Source: Tipula vernalis
Lineage: Eukaryota > Arthropoda > Insecta > Diptera > Tipulidae
NCBI GenBank assembly: GCA_958295665.1
Contig: OY282559.1
Span: 267,568,057-267,632,056, forward strand
Direction of reading: 5' to 3'
DNA length: 64,000 nucleotides
The notes under the pieces were generated by a model that was not told the DNA's origin, did not search any database, and saw only the letters and a list, made by a program, of their open reading frames with translations. How positions within the stretch are numbered: the first letter of the stretch is position 1; each line of letters begins with the position of its first letter. Shown one piece after another: positions 24,001 to 33,459 of this stretch. The translations under genes were made by a program, and so were the position numbers.

Positions 24001-25324
24001 AGTTCATTTTTATAGTTTCCTTTGTAGGATATAGACGTGCGTGCGACTGTGTATACGGTTTTTAGTGAGAAATTAATAATTTATAAGTGGAAAATATAAC
24101 GATTTTGTGTAGTGCAAATAATAAAGAAAATTGATTTAGAAAATTAGTGACAATTTTGTGTTTAAACATTTTGAGTGAGCCTTGGGTTTGTAAATATTCA
24201 ATTCAAAGTGTAAGTGTAATTTTTAACAGTACATACAGACAATTTGGTTTTAAAAACCGTTAGATTGAACGGTGGTGATTACAGTTTTATCCAGTTTTTG
24301 GAAAGTCGCAATACAATAATTTTCTACAAACTATATTAGTTCAATCGAGTTTTTCGTGTAAGTATCAGTTCAATTGTGACTTCGTTTGATATATTTTATC
24401 CTTAGTTTTAGTTTCGATCGAAAAATCGGTTGTTTTTTTACAACGGGAAATTTTTTATTGTGCAGTGGTACTAGTGAATCATTGCTGTGTATTTGTACTT
24501 TTCACATTCATGAAAATCAACAAAAATTTTAGTTTTATCAAATACACAAAATATATTTAAATATTTATAATTAACAACGCATTTAATATACAGAAATAGT
24601 TAAATATAATTTATTTTATTGTAAATTGTCGATTTTTTGTTATTTTCCAACTGTCTATTCAAAAAATGTTATAACAAAGAGTTGAACAAATCAAATTTGC
24701 TAGAGACATTTTATATTTTAGTACAGATGTAAAAAAAACAACAAGAAAAGTTTTCGCCATTAGTACAACTTGGTTGTTTCTTGCGTTTTTTTTTTTTATG
24801 TGTAAGTTAAAAATTTTGTGTCGAGACACAATTTTTTTGTGTATGTATACTGCCCATGTGACAGTTGTAAAAAAAACCACCGATTTTTCGGTCGAAACTT
24901 ACAGTTATGGTTATCTGTGGTGAATTTATTTAACTTTTTAAGTTTTTCCAGTCTAAAGGCTTATATAGATTTATTTATCTTAAATATTTACCCAAAAATA
25001 TTATTACCATCAACCGCCATAAAATATAGCCAAATTATAAACAAAACATTTTGTATTCAAAATGCAATTTAAAAAATTACAATCCACAAATACAAAATTT
25101 GAATTGTTAAACTTAATTGTAATAAAATAATTGGAAATTATTCTGACTCGTTGTTAGCATGATAACGAAGTGGGTTTATTTTTTTAGTGTTGATTTGTTT
25201 CAAGGAATTAAAAATAAATATCTTGTCCGAACGAATGTAATAGAAAATTGGTTATTTTTTATTTAAAATTCCAAAAGATTAAAATTGTACATTATATATA
25301 TTTTAAATACTCTATAAGAACAAA
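24001..25324 (+). promoter_or_regulatory. Presumed promoter and 5' leader region of the SAM-domain gene
   Basis: Non-coding AT-rich stretch between the subterminal repeats and the first ATG. The small frames here (24659-24880 minus, 24818-25072 plus) have no motif. By position it should hold the promoter and leader; no TATA box or initiator can be assigned with confidence. Confidence 0.3.
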
Positions 25325-28022
25325 ATGAACGAGACTGAGTTTACCTTTGCGTATGAAGAAGACAATATTTTAAATGTCAATGCAATATTGGATAAAACAG
25401 AGGAAGATATTGGATTTCATTCAAATATAGCATCAATAGAAACTGATGAATTTCATCAACTGTTACAAAGTTGGGGATTGTCTCATCTTCATACAAAACT
25501 AAAAAGTATATTATATATCCATTAAAAATCGAGAGAAATAACAAATTTTTTAAAAATAGGTTTACATATTTCAATTGAATTGCTACCTCATTTGAAGTTA
25601 CGTGATCTCGACGAAATATTTACCAAAGATGAACTTGGCCACAAAATTTCATTTCGGGTAAAATTAGAAGAATGGCGTAAACAAAATGTAAACATAATTA
25701 TAACAATTAATTTAAATTTGCCTGAGAAAATTGTTATTTTACAGAATTACCAATCATTAGAAGAAACAGCTTCAACGGTTACTGCAAGTTCGTCCAATCA
25801 CAATGTTGCATCTTGGATAAAAACAATAAATTCGGATAACATAACAGACGACTCTAGTACAAACTCATTTGTAAGTTTTTACATATGTATAGCTACATAC
25901 ATACATTTATACGATATCCTAAGTAAATCCTACGACACACGCATTTTGTGAATATAAAATAAAAATATGCATTTGATTGTACTTTTTCGCTAAGGAAAGT
26001 TTTAATAATTAGGATGTTAATTTATTTAATATTTTCATGTTACATGTACAATTTTGTATATTTTAATGAAACAATTGCAAAAATGTTAGATATTTGTGCT
26101 CCAATTTCAAATAACACAATATTAACAAGTACAAATCAAATACTCTCTATTTGAACTACATTAGTATGTATAAATTAGTTCAAATTTATTAGTTAGAGTA
26201 TAAGAGTAGCTTGTTAAAGATAGTTATTAAAAATATTATTAAAATATCCAATTAAAATATTCAAATAAATTGTGTAATTTGTTTACATCGTCATTTTGTA
26301 TAACGTTCCTCCTCAAAAGTTGAATTTTTTTTATATAACAAAATATAAAAATTATGTCTAATATTATAATTTACTGTTTGGATGTCCAACCGGAAATTTA
26401 GGTTTTTTCAACATTTTTGGATTCATCGAACGGCAAAAAAATACTAAATTTATATAATAGTGAAAGTCCACCTAAACTAACTAACGAAGCTAGACAATAT
26501 CTGATTGATTGCATAATTCAAGAATTTATGTCAAAAGACATATGCATGGAGATTGCAGATTTCAAACAAATTACTAAACAGATTACAAACACTTTCATAA
26601 CAGAGGAAAGTGTAAGTTATAGAATAATATAGGTCTTCAAATACACAAGTTCAAGCGAAAGAACATTTAATGCAAAATTTTATTGTAAAGTATGAGTTTC
26701 TTGCAAAATCGTTCTACTCGCATGAAGTTACAGGTCCTATGGCAATTCTAATATAGATTTTATCAAAATTAATCGTCTACTTTATTATTTTTACATTTAA
26801 CGCAGGAATATTATTTTAAGCCGCCTTCCGAAACCCAGAAATATGCATCCGGCAGTCTATATAATAAATATAGAAATTGCTCCAGTCGATTGAGAACCAA
26901 AGGGATCTTCACTAGCCGCAAACGTAGAAGTAGTTCGAAGTCTTCAGGTAGGACCGATTTTAATTACCCAATTTTTTAAACCATAAATTAACAATAATAT
27001 TTGTTTATTTTACTTGCAGATGATACAAGCAGAGGAAGATATGAAATAAGTTTCACAGAAAATCATTTATTAGATAAACGTTGGCTTTCCTGTTTCCATG
27101 AACCGTGGGAAACGGTTGAATTAAAATGGCAATCAACATTTTCTGGCAGACGGCAAGAGCTACAGGCTCACGGAACAGATACGGATAAAATTACAAAATT
27201 TTTAGATGAGTGGAATCTGTTTAAATCGTCTAATGGGTTTAGGCTAGTAAGTTTAAAATTAGTTTTGGTAAATTTAATTGGTTGAGCGCTAACATAATAA
27301 TTCGTTTGTACTTTATAGGTTGATATAGATTTTGAAAATTTGTATCAAGCAAAAAATACTTTACTTATGAGTAAATGGGAACAGTTTGCGGGCCGAGCAG
27401 ATGATGTTTTAAAACGTCATATAAAAGATGGGAAAGTGAGGAAGGAACTTTCAAATTTGCAAAAAATTGAAGACTCAGGTAAAATATATTAAATTACAAT
27501 GAAGCATTTTTATACCAACATTACATAAAATTTATTGTATGCATATTTACAGACAAGAAAAATATTGGCATTATTAAATTATTGCATTACGCCTTACCTC
27601 CAACATCAAGAGTATATAATCCGGCAAACAAAAAAAATATATGGAAACCTTCTATTGACAACTCGATTTCATCATTAATTTTGGAAGTTTCAAGCCATGC
27701 AGCAATTGAGAAAAATCTTCAAGATTATCGACAAAAATATTCTGAATATAAGCTTACTTTGCAACCATTAATAATTGTTGTTGGTGATGATTCTGAAAGA
27801 GAATTTATAACAGTATACGACGACATATATTATAAATTCTCTAGTTTATTGAATGCTGTCGATTGCTGTTTCAAGCTCTTTTTTGTGTTTGATATAAAAT
27901 ATCCGCTGGAATGCAGTAAGGTTTGGACATTCTTCCAACAATACTTTTATGAAATATTCACCAAACATGACATATCAGATGCAAAACTGATATTACTTTT
28001 AGCAGATTTTAAATCCGAATAA
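25325..28022 (+). CDS. SAM-domain protein of a CACTA-like transposon, seven exons, 566 aa
   Basis: Exons 25325-25505, 25560-25870, 26402-26611, 26806-26947, 27020-27246, 27319-27478 and 27553-28022 join into 1701 nt with no stop before the TAA. All introns are GT..AG, with donors such as GTAAGT at 25871, 26612 and 27247. The first splice rebuilds a sterile-alpha-motif domain (about residues 40-100), from LLQSWGLSHLHTKL through HISIELLPHLKLRDL to DELGHKISFRVKLEEW. Later parts match, as I recall them, the SAMD3-like proteins that are multicopy in fish and insect genomes and travel with transposons: a conserved helix after LDSSNGKKILNLYN, YNKYRNCSSRLRTKG, and a C-terminal block with PLIIVVGDDSE. 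A 57-nt stretch inside exon 2 (25688-25744, GT..AG, in frame) may be a further intron. It lies 204 bp upstream of the transposase gene on the same strand. Function is unproven; a DNA-binding or assembly partner of the transposase is my inference. Confidence 0.75.
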
Positions 28023-28226
28023 TTAAAGATCATTATTATTTCATTTAAGATGTCAATATTTTAATTTTTAACATTTAATAACGTGAATTTAAAGAAATTG
28101 AATAATAAGTTGGTTCTGCTAAATAATAGATTTAATAGTTATATTTTTAATAACTAGGAATATATTTTTAATTTTTTTCATTTCGATTTAATTCATTCAT
28201 TTTGATTCTACTAATAAGTTTATATA

Positions 28227-30680
28227 ATGTATCCGTGCTTTATTTGTGATGCTACATTTTGCACCGTTGACTTATTGTTTATTCATTTAAAACATTACCA
28301 TATGTTAAAAAATGACGGAAAGTTTAACTGTATTCAAAATAACTGCCCTAATGTTTTTTATAAAATGAATTCATATAAAAGACATTTAAAAATTTCGCAT
28401 GCTATTCCTGCCATTACTAGTTTAGAAAAGGTTACCGTTACCAATTCCGCAACATTAAATAATAACAAAGATTTAGGACCGTATAACCTCAATGAAAATG
28501 TAGAAACGCCTAGGTTAAGTGAAAATTTTAGAATAAATGAAAATTTAAACGAAATAAAAAATTTTCAAGACTCAAAAAAACATATTTCTAGAAGAGTTCT
28601 AGAATTTTGTTGTAAACAGGCTGGTTACAGTTATATGACAAATGTAGCAATTGAAAATCTAGTAAATGATTTCACGGAAATTGTATTGAATACAATAATA
28701 CACGAAATAAAAACTATTTTGCCTGTCAAATTAAAAAACGACACATTTGAAAATTTTTTAAATTTTTGTTCCGATCCATTTAAAAATGTTAAAACGGAAT
28801 ATATGTTGTTAAAAACATTAAATGAAGATGAACTATATTCACCAGTATCTAAGTTTATAGTAAATAGTAGAATTAAAGAGGCAGTAAAAAATGGTAAACC
28901 CGGGTTTCATACGGAATTAGATATTGGAGTTTTATTACCAATGGAATTTCAAATTAAAAAATTTTTTGAACTTCCCGGAGTATTTAAATCTACTTTAGAA
29001 AACACACAAAAACTCTTAAACGGTACAGTTGGCAGTATTTCTAATTTTGTGCAGGGAGATTTATGGAAAAAAAAAATTGCACAATTTCAAAATAAGATTG
29101 TTATCCCATATTTCCTATACTATGACGATTTTGAGACTGGCGATCCTTTAAGCAGTTCCGCTGGTAATCAGTCAATTGCCGGTTTTTATTACAATTTTCC
29201 TACAAATACAGTTCATACTTCGTCTCTAGAAACCATTTTTGTAAGCATGTTAATAAGGTCAAAGGTTTTGAAACAATATGGTAACAGTAAGTGTCTGTAC
29301 GCATTAGTAGAAACTCTAAAAAAAATCGAAACAGAGGGCATTAAAATTGTAGTCAACGATAAGGAAATTACAGTTTATTTTGTATTAGGATTAGTAGTTG
29401 GAGATAATTTGGGACTTAATTCCCTTTTAGGATATGCTAGGTCATTCTCACACAAGTACTTCTGTAGGTTATGCAAAATAAATAAGGATGATATAAATAA
29501 AGTACACTTTGAAGACCAGGTACAATTACGGAATGAGATAAATTACACTGAAGATTTGGAACTCGATCGTTACACTGAAACTGGAATTAAAGAAATATGT
29601 ATTTTGAATGATATTCCAAGCTTTCATGTTACAGATAATATGGCTGTCGACATAATGCATGATGTATTTGAAGGTGTAATTACATATGGCCTTATACCGG
29701 CCTTCCAATGCTTTATTTTTGATAAAGCGTATTTCACTATTCAGATTTTAAACTCCAGCATCCAATATTTTAATTATGGGCAACATGACAAATCAAATAG
29801 AATTCCAATTCTCAAAGAGCAGCTTTTAAAGAAGGGAACAATTAGACTAACTGCAAGTCAAGCAATAAATTTATTAAATTATATTACTTGTTGTTTAGGA
29901 AATTTAGTGCCCAGGGGAGATAAATCATGGAAATATATCGGCATTTTACATGATATGGTAGAATTAATGCTTTTACATACTTTTAAAGTTGATGACATAG
30001 AGAAACTAAAGAAAATAATTTCAATCCATAATAAATTATATATTGAAACGTTTAAACAAAATTTAAAGCCGAAACACCATATGCTAATACATTACCCAAA
30101 TATAATAAAAATGTCTGGACCGGTAAGATTTTTTTGGTGCATGAGGTATGAGTCAAAACATAGAGAAATTAAAAATTATACAAATGTTAGTTGTTCAAGA
30201 ATAAATTTACCTTTCTCCGTTGGTAAAAAATGTAACGTAAAATTTACTTACTCAATTTTAATGAATCAGAATATTATGAATAATTTTAAGATTATTAAAG
30301 TTCAAAATGATGACAAATTTAAAAAACTTATTGAGCGTAATGTAAAGTCTGATCAATATGCCAAATACAAAAACATGCAATCTGTTCTGCATATATGTTA
30401 CAAAAATACTAATTTTAAAATTAATAATTACTTTTTTTATGTAAACGAATTTGAAAAAAAATTATTTAAATTAATTCTTATTTTAGTTGAAAATAATCAA
30501 ATATTTGTTGTTGGGCAAAGTGTAGAATTAATTAAATATGATAATCATTACAAAATTTATTTGACTGGAAAAGAGTTTTTAGATTTTGAAATCTTTGATT
30601 TAAATGAAATGCGTTTAAAACTAATAACATTAAGAAAAACTCAGAACGGTCAATCGTATGCAAAATATCCATTATTATAA
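28227..30680 (+). CDS. tnp2-like (CACTA/EnSpm) transposase with C2H2 zinc fingers, 817 aa
   Basis: Single uninterrupted frame from ATG 28227 to TAA 30680. The N-terminus has two C2H2 fingers: CFICDATF...HLKHYH (C-x2-C-x12-H-x4-H) and CIQNNC...HLKISH (C-x4-C-x12-H-x4-H), likely for binding the element ends. The core resembles the transposase family tnp2 domain. YYDDFETGDPLSS at about residue 298 and DIMHDVFEGVI at about 475 hold candidate catalytic aspartates. KYFCRLCKINKDD at about 410 is a CxxC segment, and MRYESKHREIKNY at about 640 holds the candidate glutamate. These blocks and their order are typical of animal EnSpm-like transposases. Length is normal for the group and no frame break exists, so the copy could be functional. 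A domesticated gene is possible, but the matching inverted ends argue for a transposon. Confidence 0.8.
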   Translation: MYPCFICDATFCTVDLLFIHLKHYHMLKNDGKFNCIQNNCPNVFYKMNSYKRHLKISHAIPAITSLEKVTVTNSATLNNNKDLGPYNLNENVETPRLSENFRINENLNEIKNFQDSKKHISRRVLEFCCKQAGYSYMTNVAIENLVNDFTEIVLNTIIHEIKTILPVKLKNDTFENFLNFCSDPFKNVKTEYMLLKTLNEDELYSPVSKFIVNSRIKEAVKNGKPGFHTELDIGVLLPMEFQIKKFFELPGVFKSTLENTQKLLNGTVGSISNFVQGDLWKKKIAQFQNKIVIPYFLYYDDFETGDPLSSSAGNQSIAGFYYNFPTNTVHTSSLETIFVSMLIRSKVLKQYGNSKCLYALVETLKKIETEGIKIVVNDKEITVYFVLGLVVGDNLGLNSLLGYARSFSHKYFCRLCKINKDDINKVHFEDQVQLRNEINYTEDLELDRYTETGIKEICILNDIPSFHVTDNMAVDIMHDVFEGVITYGLIPAFQCFIFDKAYFTIQILNSSIQYFNYGQHDKSNRIPILKEQLLKKGTIRLTASQAINLLNYITCCLGNLVPRGDKSWKYIGILHDMVELMLLHTFKVDDIEKLKKIISIHNKLYIETFKQNLKPKHHMLIHYPNIIKMSGPVRFFWCMRYESKHREIKNYTNVSCSRINLPFSVGKKCNVKFTYSILMNQNIMNNFKIIKVQNDDKFKKLIERNVKSDQYAKYKNMQSVLHICYKNTNFKINNYFFYVNEFEKKLFKLILILVENNQIFVVGQSVELIKYDNHYKIYLTGKEFLDFEIFDLNEMRLKLITLRKTQNGQSYAKYPLL

Positions 30681-31624
30681 TGTAATTATTGTTGTTTTGA
30701 TTTACTAAAATATAAAGAAAATAATTTTAAAATTATTAAAATGAATTATAATGTATTATATAAAATTTATTTTACATATTGAAATTTCAGTTTTTATTAT
30801 ATAAAAAGTTATTTATAATATTCTGTATGAAACATTGTATAAAATATTTTTATGGTTTAAGCAATAAAAAATTTATTAACTATAATCGAATTATGCATTT
30901 TATTTACTTATTTTGAGATTACAACGATTCACGCAGCATGTATATTATTCTCAAACCGTGGTCTGTCAACTACATGAAATATAAACACACAGTTACTCAA
31001 TTTGTGAATTGTAGTCTTAAATTTATATCAACTTTAATCTCAAATAGACCGATACACGCTCAAAATTTTGAATTTATTATGAATATTTGAATCAACTTGA
31101 ATACTCTTATACTTATTCTGAGAATTATTAATAAAAACAATTAATAATTTTGAATCGATTTATTCTTCAACTATGAAAAAATGTTAATAATTTCTGAATC
31201 AATAACTCTCATTTCAAGAATAATATACATATAAAGAGAAACTCACATTGCTTAACTTACACTTTAAGTTCTGAATTTGAGAATCATAAATAAAAGCCTT
31301 TATAACTTTAACTCAATGTAATCTTCAATTAAAAGCACATGTTCTCTAACATAGCAAGCTAAAGCATAAATTAAGTTTAAATTTAAAAAATTGTTAATAA
31401 TTTGTAAACCGTTTGGTTATCATTTCATGAATAATATACACAAAACGAGAAACATACTTTGCTTAAACTATACTTTAAGTTCTTAATTTTACTATTTTCC
31501 AAATTAATAAATCTTCGACGCTTTTTTTTAAATTATTCTAAATTCAAGAAAAATTTTGCTTAGCGCACATTTAAGCAGCTTTATTGCATAATTTTATACA
31601 TATAATGCATAATAACAGCAATCT
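30681..31624. repeat. 3' UTR and right subterminal region with 206-bp spaced direct repeats
   Basis: A polyadenylation signal AATAAA lies at 30863-30868, about 185 bp after the stop. Further right, a block of about 110 bp at 31181-31290 (TGTTAATAATTTCTGAATC...ACACTTTAAGTTCTGAATTT) is repeated at about 31387-31495. Each copy contains AGAATAATATACA or TGAATAATATACA and GAGAAAC. TCTCAAATAGACC at about 31040 is the inverse of a left-arm motif. These are consistent with subterminal repeats used in end recognition. Confidence 0.6.
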
Positions 31625-31636
31625 TTTCTCTCAGTG
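31625..31636 (-). repeat. Right terminal inverted repeat of the CACTA-like element
   Basis: TTTCTCTCAGTG, exact inverse complement of the left end at 21671-21682. The base following it begins CA, as does the dinucleotide before the left end. Confidence 0.8.
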
Positions 31637-31859
31637 CATAAATATATGACTGTTTCCTTTAACATCTATGTTTCTCTAACAAGATATTTTGAATAAAACT
31701 AAATTTTTATCATTTTTTGTGTTTTCCCTCTATAATTTCATTAAATTTACGTCAAATTGAATTAAAATGAATAATTTAAAAAAACGGGAAACCCTCTTAA
31801 TGCTGCCCCATTTAGCAGTGATAACTCTATTGACGATTGGACTGTCATGATTTTCCATG

Positions 31860-31965
31860 CAGAGCGTAGGGTTTAATTTAATTCCGGTAGTTGCACTCTC
31901 CATATGTTTTATTTGGAGAGAAATGTCATTTAATACAGAGCGTAGGGTTTACATTATTTCCGATA
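31860..31965. repeat. Short direct repeat GCGTAGGGTTTA, two units about 76 bp apart
   Basis: CAGAGCGTAGGGTTTA occurs at about 31861 and 31937, each followed by TTATTTCCG(G/A)TAG-like sequence. It lies within the nested MITE, between its left end and the inner MITE. Confidence 0.5.
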
Positions 31966-31996
31966 GGTTTCGCAATTTGCAGTTTTCCAATCGTCA

Positions 31997-32400
31997 ATTA
32001 CTACGTTTCCATGATGAAATTAACCGGGATTAACGTGGATTATCTCATCATGGCAACATGTCGAGTTTAGAATTTTCGTTAAGTTTCTTAATCCTACTTA
32101 ATTCAACGAAAGTAGTAGGGTTAGAAGGGATTCTATCTGTCAAAAGCGAAAAAAACAATTATACCAATTCAAAATGGCATTGCGAGTATTATTTTCTCTC
32201 CGTAATACTTTATAAATCATAAAAATCACAATAAATATTAAATTTAAAAATTTCCACCAAACAAATAAAATTTCCAAAAGTGACTTAAAATTGTTGTGAA
32301 ATGTAAAATTATATGGATTAGCGCCGCCATGTTATTAACTCAACGAAACTCTTAAATCGGGTTAACTACATATGTCATGGAAACGTCGTAAATTACGCTC
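31997..32400. mobile_element. Inner MITE with ACGTTTCCATGA inverted ends
   Basis: ATTACTACGTTTCCATGATG at about 31999 is matched inversely by CATGGAAACGTCGTAAATT at about 32374. Internal blocks also pair, for example GAAATTAACCCG-like on the left with CGGGTTAACTA on the right, and TTCGTTAAG/AACGAAAC words. It appears inserted in the larger MITE at 31784-32712. Confidence 0.5.
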
Positions 32401-32712
32401 TCGCTCAGTTTTTATTATTTTCGTATATTCTTCGTTTCGCCTATTTTGCGTGCAGTATATTTTTGAATTATTCATTTTACCGTAAATTTAACGTGTATTC
32501 AATGAAATTATATAGGGAAAATACCAAAAATGATTAAGAGATAGTTTTATTCAAAATATCGTTAAATTTAGCTAAATGTATTTCAGGAACGTATCTCGAG
32601 CGTTAAGCGGGGTTTTGCTGTATATGAAAATAAAATAATATAAACTGAGCGAGAGCGTAATTGCGAATCAATGTTAAACGGGGCAGCATTAAGCGGGGTT
32701 TTGTTGTATTCA

Positions 32713-33020
32713 CATCACACTTCAAGAGACATTAAGCAATCTACGGAGAAACGCTTAGTTCCGACATAAATAGGATATAAAACATAGGTTAGTTACATTC
32801 CACTTTTAGTATTTACAGGGCAGTAAGTTCGTCATTTCTACTCTGCATCCTCGTCACCCGACTCGCCAAGCTGTGGACCATCGGGAAGGCGTACAATAAG
32901 TTCTTTTCGTAAACGGCAAAAAATGTGAAGATTTTGGTCTACCAAACACCACAACGAAATATACCTACAACTGCTACAGCATTTTATGATACATTGATGC
33001 ATTAATTTTGTCAACTTTTG
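32713..33020. other. Unassigned stretch before the Penelope-like fragment
   Basis: A GC-richer piece (about 32830-32900) may belong to the same Penelope-like remnant as the frame downstream, but no motif could be read. Confidence 0.3.
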
Positions 33021-33022
33021 CT

Positions 33023-33155
33023 TTCTTGGTTCCGCTTTTCTGTAACAGTTCTTTAGTTATTTGTGTTATTTCGACATAAGCAACATGTATATATACATAC
33101 CGACTCAAGAAACATTTCTAATAACCATACAACTGTTACAGAAAAGTGGAACCAA
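33023..33155. repeat. 24-bp inverted repeat, hairpin with about 85-bp loop
   Basis: CTTGGTTCCGCTTTTCTGTA at 33023 and its following bases are the inverse complement of 33132-33155 (ACAGAAAAGTGGAACCAAG), with one mismatch. It overlaps the start of the Penelope-like reading frame. Origin unknown. Confidence 0.6.
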
Positions 33156-33383
33156 GAGCGAAAAATTGACGAACTGGTCTCAACAATCATAGAACAAAGC
33201 TATTTTCAATACAACAACAAATTACATTTACAGACAGATGAACTTCCAATCGGAAATTTTCCATCAAGAACTTTAGCTGACATACACCTGCGCCACTTTG
33301 AAAATCAGTCGTATATTAGCGGAATCGAGCCACAAAAACCAAATACACAGGAAATGGCACAGATAATGTCAACGATATTCTAA
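33063..33383 (+). pseudogene. Penelope-like reverse transcriptase fragment
   Basis: An open frame of about 106 residues contains IDELVSTIIEQSYFQYNNKL, then LQTDELPIGNFPSRTLADIH and LRHFEN. The pattern, an F-x-F/Y-N-K segment followed by LPMGSPLSP-LADI and a HFE/HLE helix, is the RT motif 4 neighbourhood of Penelope-like elements. Here GSPLSP is degraded to GNFPSR, so it is not functional. No GIY-YIG endonuclease or catalytic ADD box remains. Confidence 0.55.
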
Positions 33384-33459
33384 TACTATTTAACGGCAAA
33401 ATATAACAACTAGGCATAATCAATAAACGATAAACATCGAACATAAAATTTATTCTAGA

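Larger units (their letters stand above)
21671..31636 (+). mobile_element. Complete CACTA/EnSpm-like DNA transposon, about 10 kb, two genes
   Basis: The left end reads CACTGAGAGAAA at 21671-21682 and the right end is its exact inverse complement at 31625-31636, 12 of 12 bases. Both ends are followed inward by shared inverted subterminal motifs, for example ATCTCAAATAGACC (complement at about 21849 on the left, forward at about 31039 on the right) and GATTCTCAAAT-type words. Between them lie two same-strand genes, a spliced SAM-domain gene and a tnp2-like transposase, both open throughout. The dinucleotide CA precedes the left end and follows the right end, a possible 2-bp target duplication; a 3-bp duplication typical of plant CACTA (CCA versus CAT) does not match. 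The 3.6-kb left arm and 1-kb right arm are non-coding and repeat-rich. Confidence 0.8.
31784..32712. mobile_element. Nested MITE with AAACCCCGCTTAATGC-type ends and a duplicated terminus
   Basis: The left end (about 31784-31820: CCTCTTAATGCTGCCCCATT) pairs with the right end (about 32675-32712: AACGGGGCAGCATTAAGCGG). A second copy of the terminal word TTAAGCGGGGTTTTG-TGTAT lies at about 32608-32628, so the right side has two ends in tandem, or two related elements. Inside, ACGCTCTCGCTCAGTTT at about 32395 is inverse to AAACTGAGCGAGAGCGT at about 32642. The ends resemble those of pogo-like families, but this is from memory only. No coding capacity. Confidence 0.55.
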
